NCBI RefSeq assembly: GCF_047663525.1 | Contig: NC_092597.1 | Span: 19,552,501 to 19,616,500, forward strand | DNA from: Anas platyrhynchos | Lineage: Eukaryota; Chordata; Aves; Anseriformes; Anatidae | Direction: 5' to 3' | Length of the DNA stretch: 64,000 nucleotides | Part shown: positions 25,611 through 38,616 of the stretch, in pieces | How positions within the stretch are numbered: position 1 is the stretch's first letter | Layout: every line of letters begins with the position of its first letter | Program-made: the position numbers and the translations under genes | Notes under the pieces: generated by a model | What the model saw: only the letters and a program-made list of their open reading frames with translations | Database searches by the model: none | What the model was told of the DNA's origin: nothing

Positions 25611-26950
25611 AAGGAGCTTCTTGAAACAAGCCAAACTTGTATCCATGCAATGTTTGTACTACTCCAGCCCCAAGGAGCCATTGTACCTCATGCTCCTCCC
25701 TTAGGCCCTCAGAGAAGCAAGATGTTTCTAACAGGCAGCTCGCTGAGAAAAATTTGTAAGCAATAAGCATGGACAAGGACCTGTCTAACTCAACCAAACT
25801 CAGTAAGAGATTTAGGGTAGGCACTGGTCCATGTTTCACTCAGAAGAGCACTAAGCTGCAAGGGACACCCACTAAGTACCTCTCTGTTCTGTGCCATACC
25901 ACAGGGTACATACACTATTCAGATTTCTATTCTGCCCACCAAAATATTTGAAATAAAGTTGTCAAACCTCACGATTTTCTGTGGAGCGTCCTGGAACAGT
26001 CCTCAGCAGATTGTTCAACCAATGCAGGCCTTCAGCTACTGCTGACTTCCATTTGTTTTTCAGCAGCTGCATCTGTGAGAGGATGATCAACTTATTTGAG
26101 CATTCACTTTTTTATTACTCTTCTCACCAAGTGACAAGTGCTTCAGCCCTGCCTAACCAACTTATATCACCTCCTGGAGCCACGGAGACATTGCCTCCTC
26201 AGAGCTGCCTCTTCCTGCTGCTGCTTATTCCTTCTTGGTCTCCACCATGTCTCTAGGTTATGGAGTTCATCTGAAATACAGCTCAAGTCCCAGCCAGAAA
26301 AAATAAATTTTAAAATAAGTCTACCTATGCTTTAAGGGCTGGCATGACAACCTGGCCACCCCAGCAAGACCTCCACCAGCCTGTTTCACCTCTGCTTCTG
26401 GAATCTACACTAGCTGTGATGAGCTGGGAATCACTGTGGTTTGAAACAGCTGGACTTCTTTCTAGCAGGTACAAGGAAATTTGCCCACTTCTTTTAGGAA
26501 ATAAAGTAAAGAATTTAGCTAGGATTATGTGTTATATCCTGCTCACTGTATCCTTACCATTTTCAAAGTCTCTTCAAGGTATCTCATTACAGAATTCTGT
26601 AAGGCCCGTATTAAAGCTCATTAAGTGATTTTTCTCGTACCAGAACTTTGTTCCAAATCTTCCCAGATGTCACACTAAAAAGTTCTAATCCTCAAAATAC
26701 AGGATTGTATAAAAGAGAAGCAACACCTAAACCTTTTCAGCCAATTTTATAATGCTACCTATAAACCATACTCTATAGAACCTACATATCTGCATCCAAG
26801 CTACATACATGAGCACAAAGAGTGGTAAAAACTCCTCAGCTTCTCTGACTCAAAGCAAAATGGTTCCTATAGCACACACTCATCCTTTTATAGCCCCTTT
26901 CCTTACCCTCTTTTTTGCTCTGTGAACCCACAGCTTCACATGGAGAGGAA

Positions 26951-26967
26951 ATTAATTAATTAATTAA
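26951..26967. repeat. (ATTA)n self-complementary tandem
   Basis: Four ATTA units in tandem give overlapping TAATTA palindromes, the core target of many homeodomains. Short enough to be a simple repeat; binding is speculative. Confidence 0.8.
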
Positions 26968-29260
26968 CCCCTTACATACAAGAAATAAAGCCGTTTCATA
27001 TTTTAGCATACTTTTGTGAAAAATAAACTGCTGCATAATCAGAGTTCTTGGAGCCAAAGGCTGAGCTAACACCACCCCTGATTTGGGGACAGGTGTCACA
27101 GTCCTTTAATCTGCAGTAACAGCCTTTAGCTGTATCACAATTAACACAAGTCCTTGTGCCAAAGTGTAACGAATTTGTGTGTTCTCCATGGACCTGCTTG
27201 CAGTCTGAGGTGAGAACTAATGAAATGTCAGGGCTACACGAGGAAGACAAGGACGTGGAAGCAGAGGGAAAGAATAATAAGAATACAAGCATCTGCGTGC
27301 AGAGGACAAATCTGCTCTCTCTCATGTTAGGCAGACACTTTGTAAGGCATTGGCAACCGAGCCATCCCTTTCCTGCAATCACTCTGTTTAGTTAGGACTG
27401 AACCCAAAGGCAGTTTGTACAGGACTTCGTTTGAACACATCCCTTCAGTTTATTGTTTTTGTTTTGTTTTGTTTTGTTGTGTTTTTCCTTCTATGCATCT
27501 TCATCCTTCATGGTTGATTTAGATTATGATGTAAACTAACTGAACGTGACACAGCTGCTCTCTTCAATAACCAAGGAGATGCCGGCTGCCACTCACCCTG
27601 GCATGCTGGTGATTCACAGCAGGGCCTACTGGGCTTATGGGGGCCCTCTTTTTTGGCATCTGTCTATACCATCCTCATACAGTTTGCTGAAACAAAACCA
27701 GTGATGTTAGCAGCATATGGGCAGCCAGAATAGGGGTCATTTACCTTATTTGCCAACAAAGTAGAGGACAAGGCCCAGTGGAACAGCAATAGATTGAGAA
27801 GAGCTGGCGGCAGAGCAGCTGAAGAGGAAACCGTGAGCAGGAAGGATCCCAGGAGTCACCTCTGCCCATACGTCCCTTTCCTTTGAAATGTTTAGTTTAT
27901 GAGGTCTGTACAAACTATTTGGTTTTAAATTATATGAGTTTTGATCAGCTGAACTGCCTCTGCCAAGCCAAACTCATATGGTGGAAATGGACACCCCACC
28001 TCAGATATGAAGGCCAACTCCAAAGTTTGCTGAAAGCCGAGAAAGATTTTGTTGACAATCAAATTCATGTAAGAGCTAACAAAAAAAAAAAAAAATCACT
28101 TCCATCTGTGTACGGTTTGACTAATACAGGCTTGGCCTGACACTGGAGAAGCCAAAAATCTGTCAGGGATTTGATCTAATTGTACATCTAACCTGACCAG
28201 AAGTAAGAATAATTGGAAACCTCTCAAGTAGATTGTTCTTCGTAACTTACTGGGACAAGCCACACACCATCAGCTTGCACAACCCAACTTCTGCGAACAA
28301 AAGCAGTCTGGATAATTTTGGAGAAGACACCACGCATTCAGACTTACAGATTAGCTTTCTCTGTCACTGCCAGAAAAAAATTAGGAACTTATTTCTGCTG
28401 CATAATACCTCTAAGGCATAAGGTTACAGCACTGGACATGTTTTAACATACAGGCTATGCTGAAACAAAGAACTTGATGAAGGTGGTTAGTGAAGAAAAA
28501 TAGCAGAATAACAGAATGATGTCTGCATAAACCAAGGATGACAAATCTGCTGTTACATGAAAACATAGGTATATGGCACCATGAATTTAAAAGGTGTCTC
28601 ACATAGTAGACACAGTTCAAATATTTATTATGACTCAGGTTCATGAAAAATTTCCCCCTTTTCATTAGCAATTTTTGCCTGCAAAATTAAACTCACTCAT
28701 TGTACTTGTGTTCATAATATGCAACTATTCTACAAAATGCTACCTCTCTTTCTATATCTATATAAATGCTTATTTAAGTTTCTTGTCTCTTCCCTGTGTA
28801 GTTCTTCTTGTATCCAAGAACATATATATTTTTATAAAACCCTCAATTTTGGGAGTTCACTGCTTCCTAAAATTGTTTAGGATTATAGCCTCAGATAACA
28901 CTATTTTACTTGACAGTTTTACCAAAATCTTTGTGTTTTAAAAACTACTTTTCTTGTTGTTTGTTTGTTATCAAATTAATATTAAAAGGGGGACATGTAA
29001 TTTTATATCTATCTCAAGTTTATTGAAATATAACCACAGGAAAAAAAAATCACAATCAGACTTTTTAGTGTTTCATCAATTATATCAGAAATATACATTA
29101 AAATGCATTCTTTTCCTTAAACTGTATGTCTCAGTCTGTAACAGTGTCTGTACCTCTTGATTGAGTAAAATGTTTAACAAATACCTTTAGTGTTTTAAAT
29201 AAAACAAATTACATATAAGTATGAAAAGTAAAAATTTTGTAAATAAGGGAGTATTTTTTT
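26968..29260. other. noncoding block
   Basis: No supported gene. The longest ORF is 128 codons on the minus strand (26996-27382), with no recognised domain; an overlapping 79-codon plus-strand ORF shows that the stretch is simply stop-poor. A/T content rises from about 28.6 kb onward. (TTTTG)n at about 27455-27485 and A14 at 28081-28094 are the only simple repeats of note. Confidence 0.65.
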
Positions 29261-29319
29261 AATTATTTTTTTTTTTTCTGTCACAGCTTAAAGCTCCACT
29301 TTCTAACTTAGATGCGTAA

Positions 29320-29359
<40 letters not shown>

Positions 29360-31220
29360 TCAGCTTCAGCACAGAGAAACATTAAAATTCATCTCACCCC
29401 AAACCTTTGTCGGGAAAAAAAGATGTTAAATATCAGCAAATGGATCTGATAAGCTGCAGACTATTTCTGCTGTCAGAGAATGACTGTAGGACAAAAACAC
29501 ATGTTCAGGATTTGACATCCCTTGGCATCTTGTAAATAGCCTGCATGAATCCACACCTAAAAACTGCCAACACAAGCAAAATTGTGCCCAAGTTTCTTGT
29601 AAGTTAAGCAAGCAAAGCAGAGACATGAAACGTGGTTGGATTGAATATAGAAACCTAAAGACCCCCAAAACTGACCTTGAGATCATTTTAGCGAAAGATC
29701 TTCTCTGCACTTTTGCAGCGCCAGCCTGGTTTTCTCTTTATAAAGAGCTCTGTCATTTGTGTGTACGCATGTGTATGTGTGAGTGTGCAGGACTGTGTAA
29801 TAAACACTTTATTAGGGGGAAAAAAAAAAAAGAGAGAACTTTCCATAGAAGAATAAAAAGCAAAAAGAACTGCTGAGTAATACAAAATAGACTTTTTTTT
29901 TTTTTTTAAAAAAAGAAAAAAAAAAAGTTTTCATTCCTTAGAAGAAATGTGAAGTAATCCCTTGGCCTGGATTTCTAACACATCAACTCCACCCCCTCAC
30001 TGAAAGAAAAACTTTTTTTGTGATTTGTAATTCAGAAGAGATCACTGTCTGGATGGCTTTTTTTTTTTTTCTCTTTTTTTGTGTGTGTGTTAAAAATGGT
30101 ATAAAGGTATAAAGAAGGAAAGAAGGGATATTTATGAAGAGAAGGAAGTGATCTGTTTCAAAAACTGATTTCTTCTGATACAGCATCAGGTTTTGCACTG
30201 CCAGATACTGAAAGAGCAGACTTTTTTTTTTTTTTTTTTTCTCCAATGCCCTTTCCCCCAGTGCTTTTATTTATTTCTATCTTTAAAATTTCTAGACCCT
30301 TTACAGAGATGTTGTCCTTCCTTTCTTTGAGTCAGGTCTGCCAACTGCCAGCAGGAGAATATTGAAGCTGCTGGACCCAACAGAGCAAGCTACATTCTCC
30401 AGAAAGTCAGGGGTTTGTCACAGCATTTTAGGAATTAATGTTTTTGGACTATCATATAGTGATGGCATCTACAGGAAACTACATGTTGTGGTGTGAGACA
30501 TTACAATTATGTATGTCCAATTCACCCATTTGATGATACTTTCCAAACTTTCCCAAGGAAAATTATATTTTCAGGTCTTCTTTATAAAGGATTAACGTCT
30601 CTGTTATCCATGTTGGCTTTAGTCTTTTAGTGTAGGGCCAAAAGGACCAGGAAGCTGGTCCCACTGTCAGTCAGTCTGGAGCAGTGGTGCAAGCATGCAT
30701 GGACACTAGGCTCCTTCTAGCCTAACAGTGAAAAGGGAAATGGGTCTTTGCAACTGAGAAATATTACTGAGAATTGAAGTGCTATGTGCCAGGACACAGC
30801 CAGGCCAGGATCAGGAAGGCGATTCTCTCCAAAGGACATGGAACAATTGGCAGCGTGCCTCCTCCCCTCCTCTTCCTCTGAAGCACCCCTGGAGTCAGGA
30901 TGCTGCCTTTAATGACTCAGTAGTCTACTTGGCTGTGGCAGATCTTGTATTTCTGGAGAGAATCAATATAAACACTTTCTTTTGTCTTTCTGTCTTTCCT
31001 TTTTTTTTTTTTTTTTTTTTTTTTTTCTCATTGTTGTGCTTATTTTAATGTCTGCTGCCTGTCCTCAGCGCCAAAGGAAACTGTGATCCATAATTCCTGG
31101 TGCTGCCCAGCCTGCAGTAAAACTGCTCAGTGTGAAACGTAATATGCAAAAAGTTCTTTTCTCTCTCTCTCTTTTTTTTTTTTATATATTTTTTTATTTT
31201 TTTATATTTTTGGCAAGCTC
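29261..31220. repeat. cluster of long poly-T tracts
   Basis: In under 2 kb the + strand carries T-rich runs at about 29266-29277, 29324-29358 (T35), 29893-29907 (T15, followed by A7GA11), 30059-30079, 30222-30240 (T19), 31000-31026 (T27) and 31172-31210. Only one comparable A run (29820-29831) is present. The spacing DNA is unique and no retroelement bodies adjoin the runs. The strand bias is stronger here than elsewhere in the window. Confidence 0.85.
29891..29928. repeat. near-perfect poly-T/poly-A cruciform
   Basis: AC followed by T15 pairs with A7-G-A11 followed by GT. From outside inward this gives two mixed pairs, eleven A-T pairs, one T-G wobble and three more pairs around a four-base loop. 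Confidence 0.85.
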
Positions 31221-34140
31221 TGGAAAAAGGCTTGTTTCCTGGCAGGAGAAAAAGCCAGCCTTGGCTTCAAGCAGCCACTGACAATTCCCAGCATATGGTA
31301 AGAGAGGGAGCTTCCGCCTACCCCATCAGGTAAGTGCCATCTTCCTCACTACTGCAATGATCGATGTCACACTTGGAGAGCGCTGGCTGCTGGGAGAGGA
31401 GCCAAGTGGCCAACTGGCCAATACAAGGGAACAGGTCAGGGTGGACAAGGCCTCTGGGTGAGGAAGGCATGCTAGCATAAGCATGCAACCAGGAAATGTG
31501 ATGTCTTGATATAGCGTCATGTGCTTTGATTTTCTGGCTCCAAAGCCCAGTCTGAAAGATTTACATTGCTTATGTTTGTGTTTAAGTCCCTTCATAAGGT
31601 GTGCTGGAGTTTTTTTTGCACAAGCCTTTCAGCAAATAGAGCATTGCTTGCATGCCATTCCCTCTCTCCTTTTTCTTCACTTTATTTTCTCTTCTTGTTT
31701 CTTTTCATGTTGTTTTTATAATGAGTTATTCTTTGGCTAGAGGAAGACCTGATCCCACATTCATTCCAGTTCTGCTCATGGACTCCCCATTATTTTGGAG
31801 CAGTCTACTGCAGAGGCAAGCACTAAGGCAGATTCCTTAGAGTAGCCACAAGTTTGCCCTGTTTAGTCTGGGGAAATGGTTCCACCCCAGCTTGATCTTA
31901 GGTCCTCCTTCCCAAACTTTTTCTTGTACAGTGCTCAGCAGCCTCACATGGGGGTTTGGATGTTTCAGAGCTGCACGATGAGGGCTGCATGTGGCTGGAA
32001 CCTGCCTGGGAGGGGGACAAGGTCCTGTGCTGTGGTCCCACCCTCCTCATGGGGCAGGGGACAGTGCCAAGAGCAGGTGCCCCCTTGGCCTTCCCACAAG
32101 ACAGGCTTGCTCTGCCTCCATAAGGCAGGTCTGCTCTCAGGCTCCCAGTGCAGATAAGCACCTTCAAGACCCCATTGAGCCATTAAGACCAGGTCCTCAG
32201 CTGTAAATCAGAGCAACTCCATAACATTTTTTCCCCCTCACCTGAGCCCTGACCTAAAGGGACCACATCTCGTGGAAAGAAGGTAATTCATTCTCCATGC
32301 TCACTCAATCCATAGACCCTCGGCCAAGGATGCTTATTATTGCTAACCGGGGTGCTATTTTTTATCATAGTGGCAGGGCTAAGAGAGTCCTAACTCATTT
32401 CACATAGAGCTCTGAATAGCCATTAGCTGGTAAAAAGTTTTGGTGTGGACAAAACTGAGCTGTTCTCCATTTATCCTAATGAGGAGTATGCACTTTGTAG
32501 CTTATTCTCCAACACAGAAATAAACTGTCAGTGACTTCTCTTCTGCCACAGATTGATCTAATACAACTGCCTCAGCGCACTTCGCTTGTGCAGACAGTTC
32601 CAGTGCACATTACTGTCATTTCTGATGCCCTAAAAGCTGCTGCCTTCTCCCTCCCATGCTCTTAAATGCCTTAAATGCTCTTAAAAACTGTGGTGACACT
32701 TTTACGGGTGATGGGGCAAGGGTCACATGCTGAATCTTTGCACGCCAAGAGATTCAAATGGCAGATTCCCATCTCTTAGAGGAAAGTGAAGTCTCATTTC
32801 CTTTGTCAATATGTTCCTTGTTTGTGCCTCATTATTACAAATAAACAAAAAGAAAGATGCAGCCTTTCTTCAGTTGAATTTGAGGATTTCTGATTGCCAG
32901 GATAAAGGATAGCCCAAGCAACTGTGGTGCAAGTGTCTCTGCTATGTGAAATCAAGCTACAGAGGAAATGTAATACAGGGGGTTCCTTTCTAGAATCCTT
33001 CAGAAAACACTAGGCTGAGCCTTGCCTATGCCAGACAATGCCTGAGTACCAGCAATGACCCAAAGGACTGCAGAGTGGCAGATGAGTAGGACCATGTTTG
33101 TAATTTCATCCACCTTCACTATCAGGTAGCAGTAGGTGCCAGGTAAAAGTGAAGAGAAAAAACAAACAGATAAACAAGCAAATGCAATTTATTTGCAACT
33201 GCCTGCATTTGTGGTAAATTGATTTTATGCCCCTGTACTTCAGACATATGCATGTTCATCCTGCACAAGTATTTTAGAGGGCTGATCAAAACCCAAAATA
33301 TAATTCTTAAAGGAAATGTTTCAGTTTGGCCACTCTTCCAATCCCAAAATTCTGGAGAAAGTATTTGTTTTAGAGAGCCTGCCATACATTACTAACTTTT
33401 TATTTTCTGAATTTTAAAAGTGACTTTCAAATTTTAAGTGTAAGGTATTTCATTTTTATGCTATTTGATTGTTTTAACTTATTCTGTGATTCACAAGTAG
33501 AAATGTTTTATGGCATGACAAGGGGTGTATACTTTCAGAAAAGTAGAAAAGCTACTATAGTGATGTTAAATAATAAATAAGCCTTTTGATTTTGAAGTAA
33601 ATAAGATAAATATTTCCAGAATTACAGTTTTAATGTACTGCTAATCCTGTTGGCACAACATGAAACATTTACTATTAGACTGAAAAAGACAGGGTCATTA
33701 TTTAAAACAAATAAATTCTATCCCATCATGATTCTACACAAAATGTCCACTTAGTCTAATTAACTACAGCTCCTGAGCATTGGTGAGTGGATTTTCACAT
33801 TTAACAAGTTATGTGAAGTTCAGCAAGAATGATTATTTCTTTTGAATGGCCATGCTTATAGAATATTGCTGCCCATCATACGGTATTCATTACTTCTCTG
33901 TTTCAAACGTCTGTCATCCACACAGGGAACAGGAATGATTCCATATGACTTAGGTGACAAATCATAAAACATAAAAAATGAATAGCTAACAGCTGTTGGG
34001 ACTTTTCCTGCTGAAAACGGTTTCCTTCAAGTTAATATTTCCTCATGCTCCTAATTTTCTAAAAATGGCAATCCAGATGTTCCAGCTGCAAAGTACAGGT
34101 ATCTACAACACAACCAGCATCTATGGAGAGATTATGAAAG
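31221..34140. other. noncoding block with a GC-richer island
   Basis: No supported gene. About 31930-32220 is clearly GC-richer than its surroundings but has few CpGs, so it is not a CpG island. Three to four overlapping stop-free frames (72-93 codons, both strands) are explained by that composition. From about 33400 to 33900 the DNA is AT-rich unique sequence. A tandem-like ctcttaaatgcc/ctcttaaa lies near 32657-32690. Confidence 0.65.
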
Positions 34141-34165
34141 GGCTTCTCTGCTTTTCTATTCTTCC

Positions 34166-34196
<31 letters not shown>

Positions 34197-34223
34197 CCGT
34201 TTTTTCTTTTTTTCCCTTTGCCT
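34141..34223. repeat. polypyrimidine tract (T/C, about 80 bases)
   Basis: Almost pure pyrimidine with a T18 core and flanking TTTTC units, broken by only a few purines. Long polypyrimidine-polypurine segments with mirror symmetry can form triplex (H-DNA). The ORFs over it code only for Phe/Pro or Lys/Arg runs. Confidence 0.88.
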
Positions 34224-34599
34224 CAACAAGAGTAAAACTTGAACACAGCCAGGTGTTTTCACTTCAGAGGCTCCAATGGCAACAACAACTCCAGTGCTTG
34301 GAAGCTAACAAATTTGTTGTGTCACAATTGATAATCAACTCTAGTAAAAGAATGTCCAAATCAATTGAGCTTTAGCAAGGGCAAACTGACTGGACACAGC
34401 CAGGCTCCCAGCAAAAGTAGGCCAAGCTTGATAAATTTGCCCTTATTATAGCTATTGATGTTTAAATTTCTTCAGGGATGTTGTTACATGGGTGCCTAGT
34501 GGTGACAGAGGTACGGTGACCTCCTTCGATCCTTAATCTACACCTGTTAGTTGGCTCCCTAGTTGCTTGTGAGTATACTCAAGCTTAAAGGTTAACAAA

Positions 34600-34900
34600 A
34601 GAAAAACAGGCCAAGTTTACGCGACTGCAGCAACGGATCAATGCAGAGTAAATAACCTTCTCTGTCTTATTTCCCCAAGCATTATTGATCCAAGTTCTTT
34701 GTTCTTTGTCATGTTTCTGTCTTCTAATCCCAGGGGACACTAAACGATCGGCTCATATTGGACATGTTAACTGGCACATTATGACAGCTACCATTTTGTC
34801 ACTCAATGTGGTGTTATATATAAAGAACCCTCCGTTCAGGGTTTTCTAAGCTGTTCTATCCACAACGAGCCTGCTTTTTCCTTTGGCTTCCTTTGTTTGC
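34600..34900. promoter_or_regulatory. candidate conserved noncoding element with TATA-like box
   Basis: Seven or so CpGs in 300 bases (ttacgcgactg, caacggat, aaacgatcgg, ctccgttc, acaacgag) within AT-rich unique DNA, plus a perfect TATATAAAG at about 34816-34824. A core promoter is possible but no first exon or initiator is demonstrable. The segment could equally be an enhancer or constrained noncoding DNA. Confidence 0.3.
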
Positions 34901-35470
34901 TCACCCTCTGCCCCTTAGGTATTTTGTCTAGAGGTCTGCAATAACACTAAACTTTTTTATTTATTTATTTATTATTATTATTAATTGCTGCTCCTAAAAT
35001 TCCCCCATCCTTAAAGATGGACAATAACCCAACAGTTAAAAATAATAGACACTTTTGCAGCATTCAGTGCTCGGCAGGAGTTTCAGGCAGCAGCAAATGC
35101 TGGTATCAATTCTGACCTGTCGGGGCTTGTTGTTTTTTATTTAGGAACAGGAGCCCTTTCCTTTCATTATCAAGGTTACATTTAAAGGATATTGCACTTT
35201 CTTAAGTGTTCTCAATGGACTTCTATGGGATATTACAGATATCACTCTAGCCATACTAAGCCCAAACCCCGTCTTTCAGCTGTGCAGATGCTCCAAGTGC
35301 CTTAGCAACTCTATAAACTTGCAGATTTGTGGAGGAAGACTGTGTTCACCAGGAGACTATTGGATTTCTAACAAAATTAATTGGATTTCATTCCTTATGA
35401 ATGCGCCCTCTACAAGACTATCTCTGAATAAAGACTTACCAATAATAACTCCCAGAATTATAAAGATTTA

Positions 35471-35500
35471 AAAGAGAGAGGGAGAGAGAGAGAAAAGAAG
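35471..35500. repeat. (GA)n purine tract
   Basis: About 30 bases of A and G only, mostly GA units. Confidence 0.88.
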
Positions 35501-36441
35501 TGAATTTGGAAGGCATGACAACCTACTATTGCTTATTTAGCCTTCCTCACACTTTATCTAGGGCACAGAAAAAGGCTATTTTAAAAGAAAAAGCTTTTTC
35601 CTCCTGTGCCAAAAAACTCCCAGTGAAGGATCCAATCACTGGAGTAAGCGTTGTGTGCCTGTCACAGAGATGGAGAGTCCTTCTGTCTGAATAGTATCAT
35701 AGGCATTTAACACCATGAAATTCAAAAGTCATTTCTTAATCAACAGCACGATATAGGTAGAAAGAGTAAAACTGCTTTTTAAAATCAAAGAGATTTGATA
35801 GTCAGAAGGTAAATTCCAGCCTGTTTCTCTATGTATAACATTTCACTGTATTAGCCATCACTAATCACCAAGCAAATATACCCTGTCCAGTGGACAATAA
35901 TAGTATTATTACTTTCCTGCCACAGAATCTTATCTTTCTGTAAGTCACGGCTGACTCAATCTGTTCTTTGAACAGGTATTTTTGTTAATGCTAAGGAATC
36001 CAGGGGAAAAAGCCGCTGTATATTTCAACTGAATTTCAAGTTCCTTCACGTCTCCATAGCTGATAATTAAACCAACTGACCTGCTTCTGCATTGAAGCCT
36101 GCAGGAAATTAAGCAGATAATACTCATTAGGTAGATAGGCTTTTGGGGATAGTTTATTAAAAGAAAAAGAAAGCGCCCCCAACCAAACAAATAACACTGA
36201 ACTATGAATCTCAGAGCAGTCTCTTGGCTCCAGGGCTTTCTCCTGTTTTTCCACCTATGGCAGAGTTTGGAGAAGTGTTAAAAACAACTTTTGAAAGGGG
36301 GACAAAAAAAACCAACATATTTACAGGATTTGTCCCAGTTAAACTCAATCATTCAGGCCTAAAACTCAACTCAAATATTTATTTTTACAGTGGAAATTGA
36401 TTATTCCAATATTCACCTTTAAAGATGGCAAACTTGCGGCT

Positions 36442-36470
36442 TTTGTTGTTGTTGTTGTTGTTGTTTTTTT
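36442..36470. repeat. (TTG)n microsatellite joined to poly-T
   Basis: About seven TTG units followed by a T run with one G. Confidence 0.92.
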
Positions 36471-38596
36471 GTTTTTTCAAACCATTAAAATATGCAAAAA
36501 CAACTGGAATATGGTGTAGTGTGTGTCCAGAGAAACCTCTTATTTTATTTTTTTTTTCCTTTTTGGCATGCTGAATATGTATCCCTAAAAGATATTTTAA
36601 TGTCCGTAAAATATTTGCAATTTTTGGACGTGCTGATAAACTGAAAAAGCCAGGGATCATCCAGATTTAACAGTCAATTAATTCACTACTTGTCTTTCCT
36701 GTTGTAAGCACTTTGGGGCAAAGACTGTGTATTTTAATCTCTTTAGATGGTGTCTAAAACAGCACAATAAAATCTAATTATTAATAAAACTGACATGTAA
36801 ATACAAGAGAGATGTTGTATATGGGCAGTATGTCTTATGCCACTGGAACATCTTCCTCCATCTTTCCAGGCAACATTTATATTGTGAAGTGTGGCACAAA
36901 AAGGTCAAATATATGAGTAGTGATGACATTATTATCCTTAAAGGGTTAGCTGTCTATGAAAAGGATACATATACATTATCTAAAAATCCAGAAGAAGATT
37001 CAGATTGGCTAAAATTAAAAAAATATATATTTTTTCCTAAGTGACGTACACAAGTATTTCACAAAGCTTCATTTTCACTATCCAGCGGGTGTCAAAAAAC
37101 TTCTCTGTTTTGATTTTAGATGCTGTTAGCAGGGTTTTGATTTCCATGCATTATGAGCCCAGTTAACTTCTGCTCCACACTAGGGCATTCTGTGAAGTGA
37201 AGCCACTGATGTGCAGACATCATTACGTTAAAAATATGGCATGGTGGTACATGTGTAGTGAAAAATAATGGTGCACAAAATAAAATTACATTTCTACTGT
37301 GCAAAGCCAACTATGCAAAGCTCCCAGTATGTTTGCAGTGCATATTTAAAAGAGACAGCCCAAACCCTCTGTTGTGAGAGAAAAGTTATATTTCACTGTA
37401 TTATTTTTATGTGGCTATAAAATACTATGCAAAAATACCTCCTAAATGATGTCTTGTTTATTTATTGATTTAGCTTTTTTATCTGTGAGCAAGATGATGC
37501 AGTTGAATTCCCATAGATTTGCCAGACTTTCATTTTCCTGATCCTGAATTCAGTCTCAAAAGGGTGGACAGATCTCAGCTGAGGAGTCAGATACCAATAC
37601 TTAGAATTTTAGCTCTTTGCCCCTTTTTAGGTGTTGGATCAGCACCTACAAAACTGCTAGCTGTGGGGGTAGGCTCTTTAAAGCATACCATGAATAACAT
37701 TTGAAGGCAGCCTTTTCTAAAGGTGTTTCAGTGGGAGGTTTTGCTTTGCTTTCTTTTGTTGTTTTCTCAACCTGGCCTTTGCCCCTTTACAGTGCACTCT
37801 TATGATCCAAGTACAGAACAGCAGCCAATGCTACAGTTTCATACCATTTGTGCCTTGATAGGGCAGCAGTAATATTCTGTGAAATCTTTGGGGAATATGA
37901 CTTACCAGACCGGACTCAGTTTTATAAAGGGACAAGTCTCACTAACTGTAAAAAGTCTCACAAAACTGGTTAATAGGAGCGGTTATTAAAATTGGTTAAA
38001 GGAGGCCAAGCTAAGTAAAGCCTGGAAGAAAAAAAAAATAAGTGTTGGTTCCTAAATCATACAAGTAGGTTCAAAACGTACCCATTGTTATTAAAAATAA
38101 ATAAAAAAAAATAATAATAATCTTGAGAAAAGCTTGGAAGATTCTTTGTTCCCTTCAGGAAGTTCTGGGTAGTTCTGCTGACCTTGAAGATGTTGATTTC
38201 AGGGTTTTCCACTGGTAAGTAGGTTATTAGGTAAATTACCAAAGAAACAGTGTCAGAAGCTCTCAGACTTGTCAGGAAAGATATTTTACTTCTTCCCATT
38301 GGAACTAACTGTGTCCAGTACCATAGAACACACCTCTGATTTTCCTACTTGAAATAATGAGACATTGTCACAAGTCCTCAGCTAGGTAAGGTCATTATTC
38401 CTTTGATTTTCATAGACTTATGCTGATTTGCTTTATCTGGACAATTGATCCAGGGTCTGAGCTTGATATACTAAGATAAACCTTTTCTGGAGTGTGTATG
38501 AATGTGTATGCACAGGCACAACTTGGCTGATTTGGTATCTCAGAGATTATTATGATATTAGCAGTATTATTTCTTCTTTGTTCTTAAAAGAAGAAG

Positions 38597-38616
38597 AAAA
38601 AAAAAAAAAAAAAAAA
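38597..38616. repeat. A20 homopolymer
   Basis: Uninterrupted A run preceded by AAG repeats. Confidence 0.93.

Larger units (their letters stand above)
24001..26950. other. noncoding block
   Basis: No supported gene. Holds the candidate element at 24.23-24.40 kb, a T20 tract (24929-24948), (TTTG)n at about 25579-25610 and short chance ORFs (up to 101 codons on the minus strand at 25534-25839). A weak, gapped MIR-like string at 25040-25095 was not strong enough to annotate. Confidence 0.65.
34901..38590. other. noncoding block
   Basis: No supported gene. Includes TTTA/ATT repeats (34958-34984), a purine (GA)n tract (35471-35500), a (TTG)n run (36442-36463) and a T-rich tract near 36540-36560. 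CTCF-like cores occur at about 35402-35415 (reverse complement agagggcgc) and 36171-36180 (reverse complement gggggcgct), both with weak 5' halves. ORFs are at most 91 codons and unrecognisable. Confidence 0.65.
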
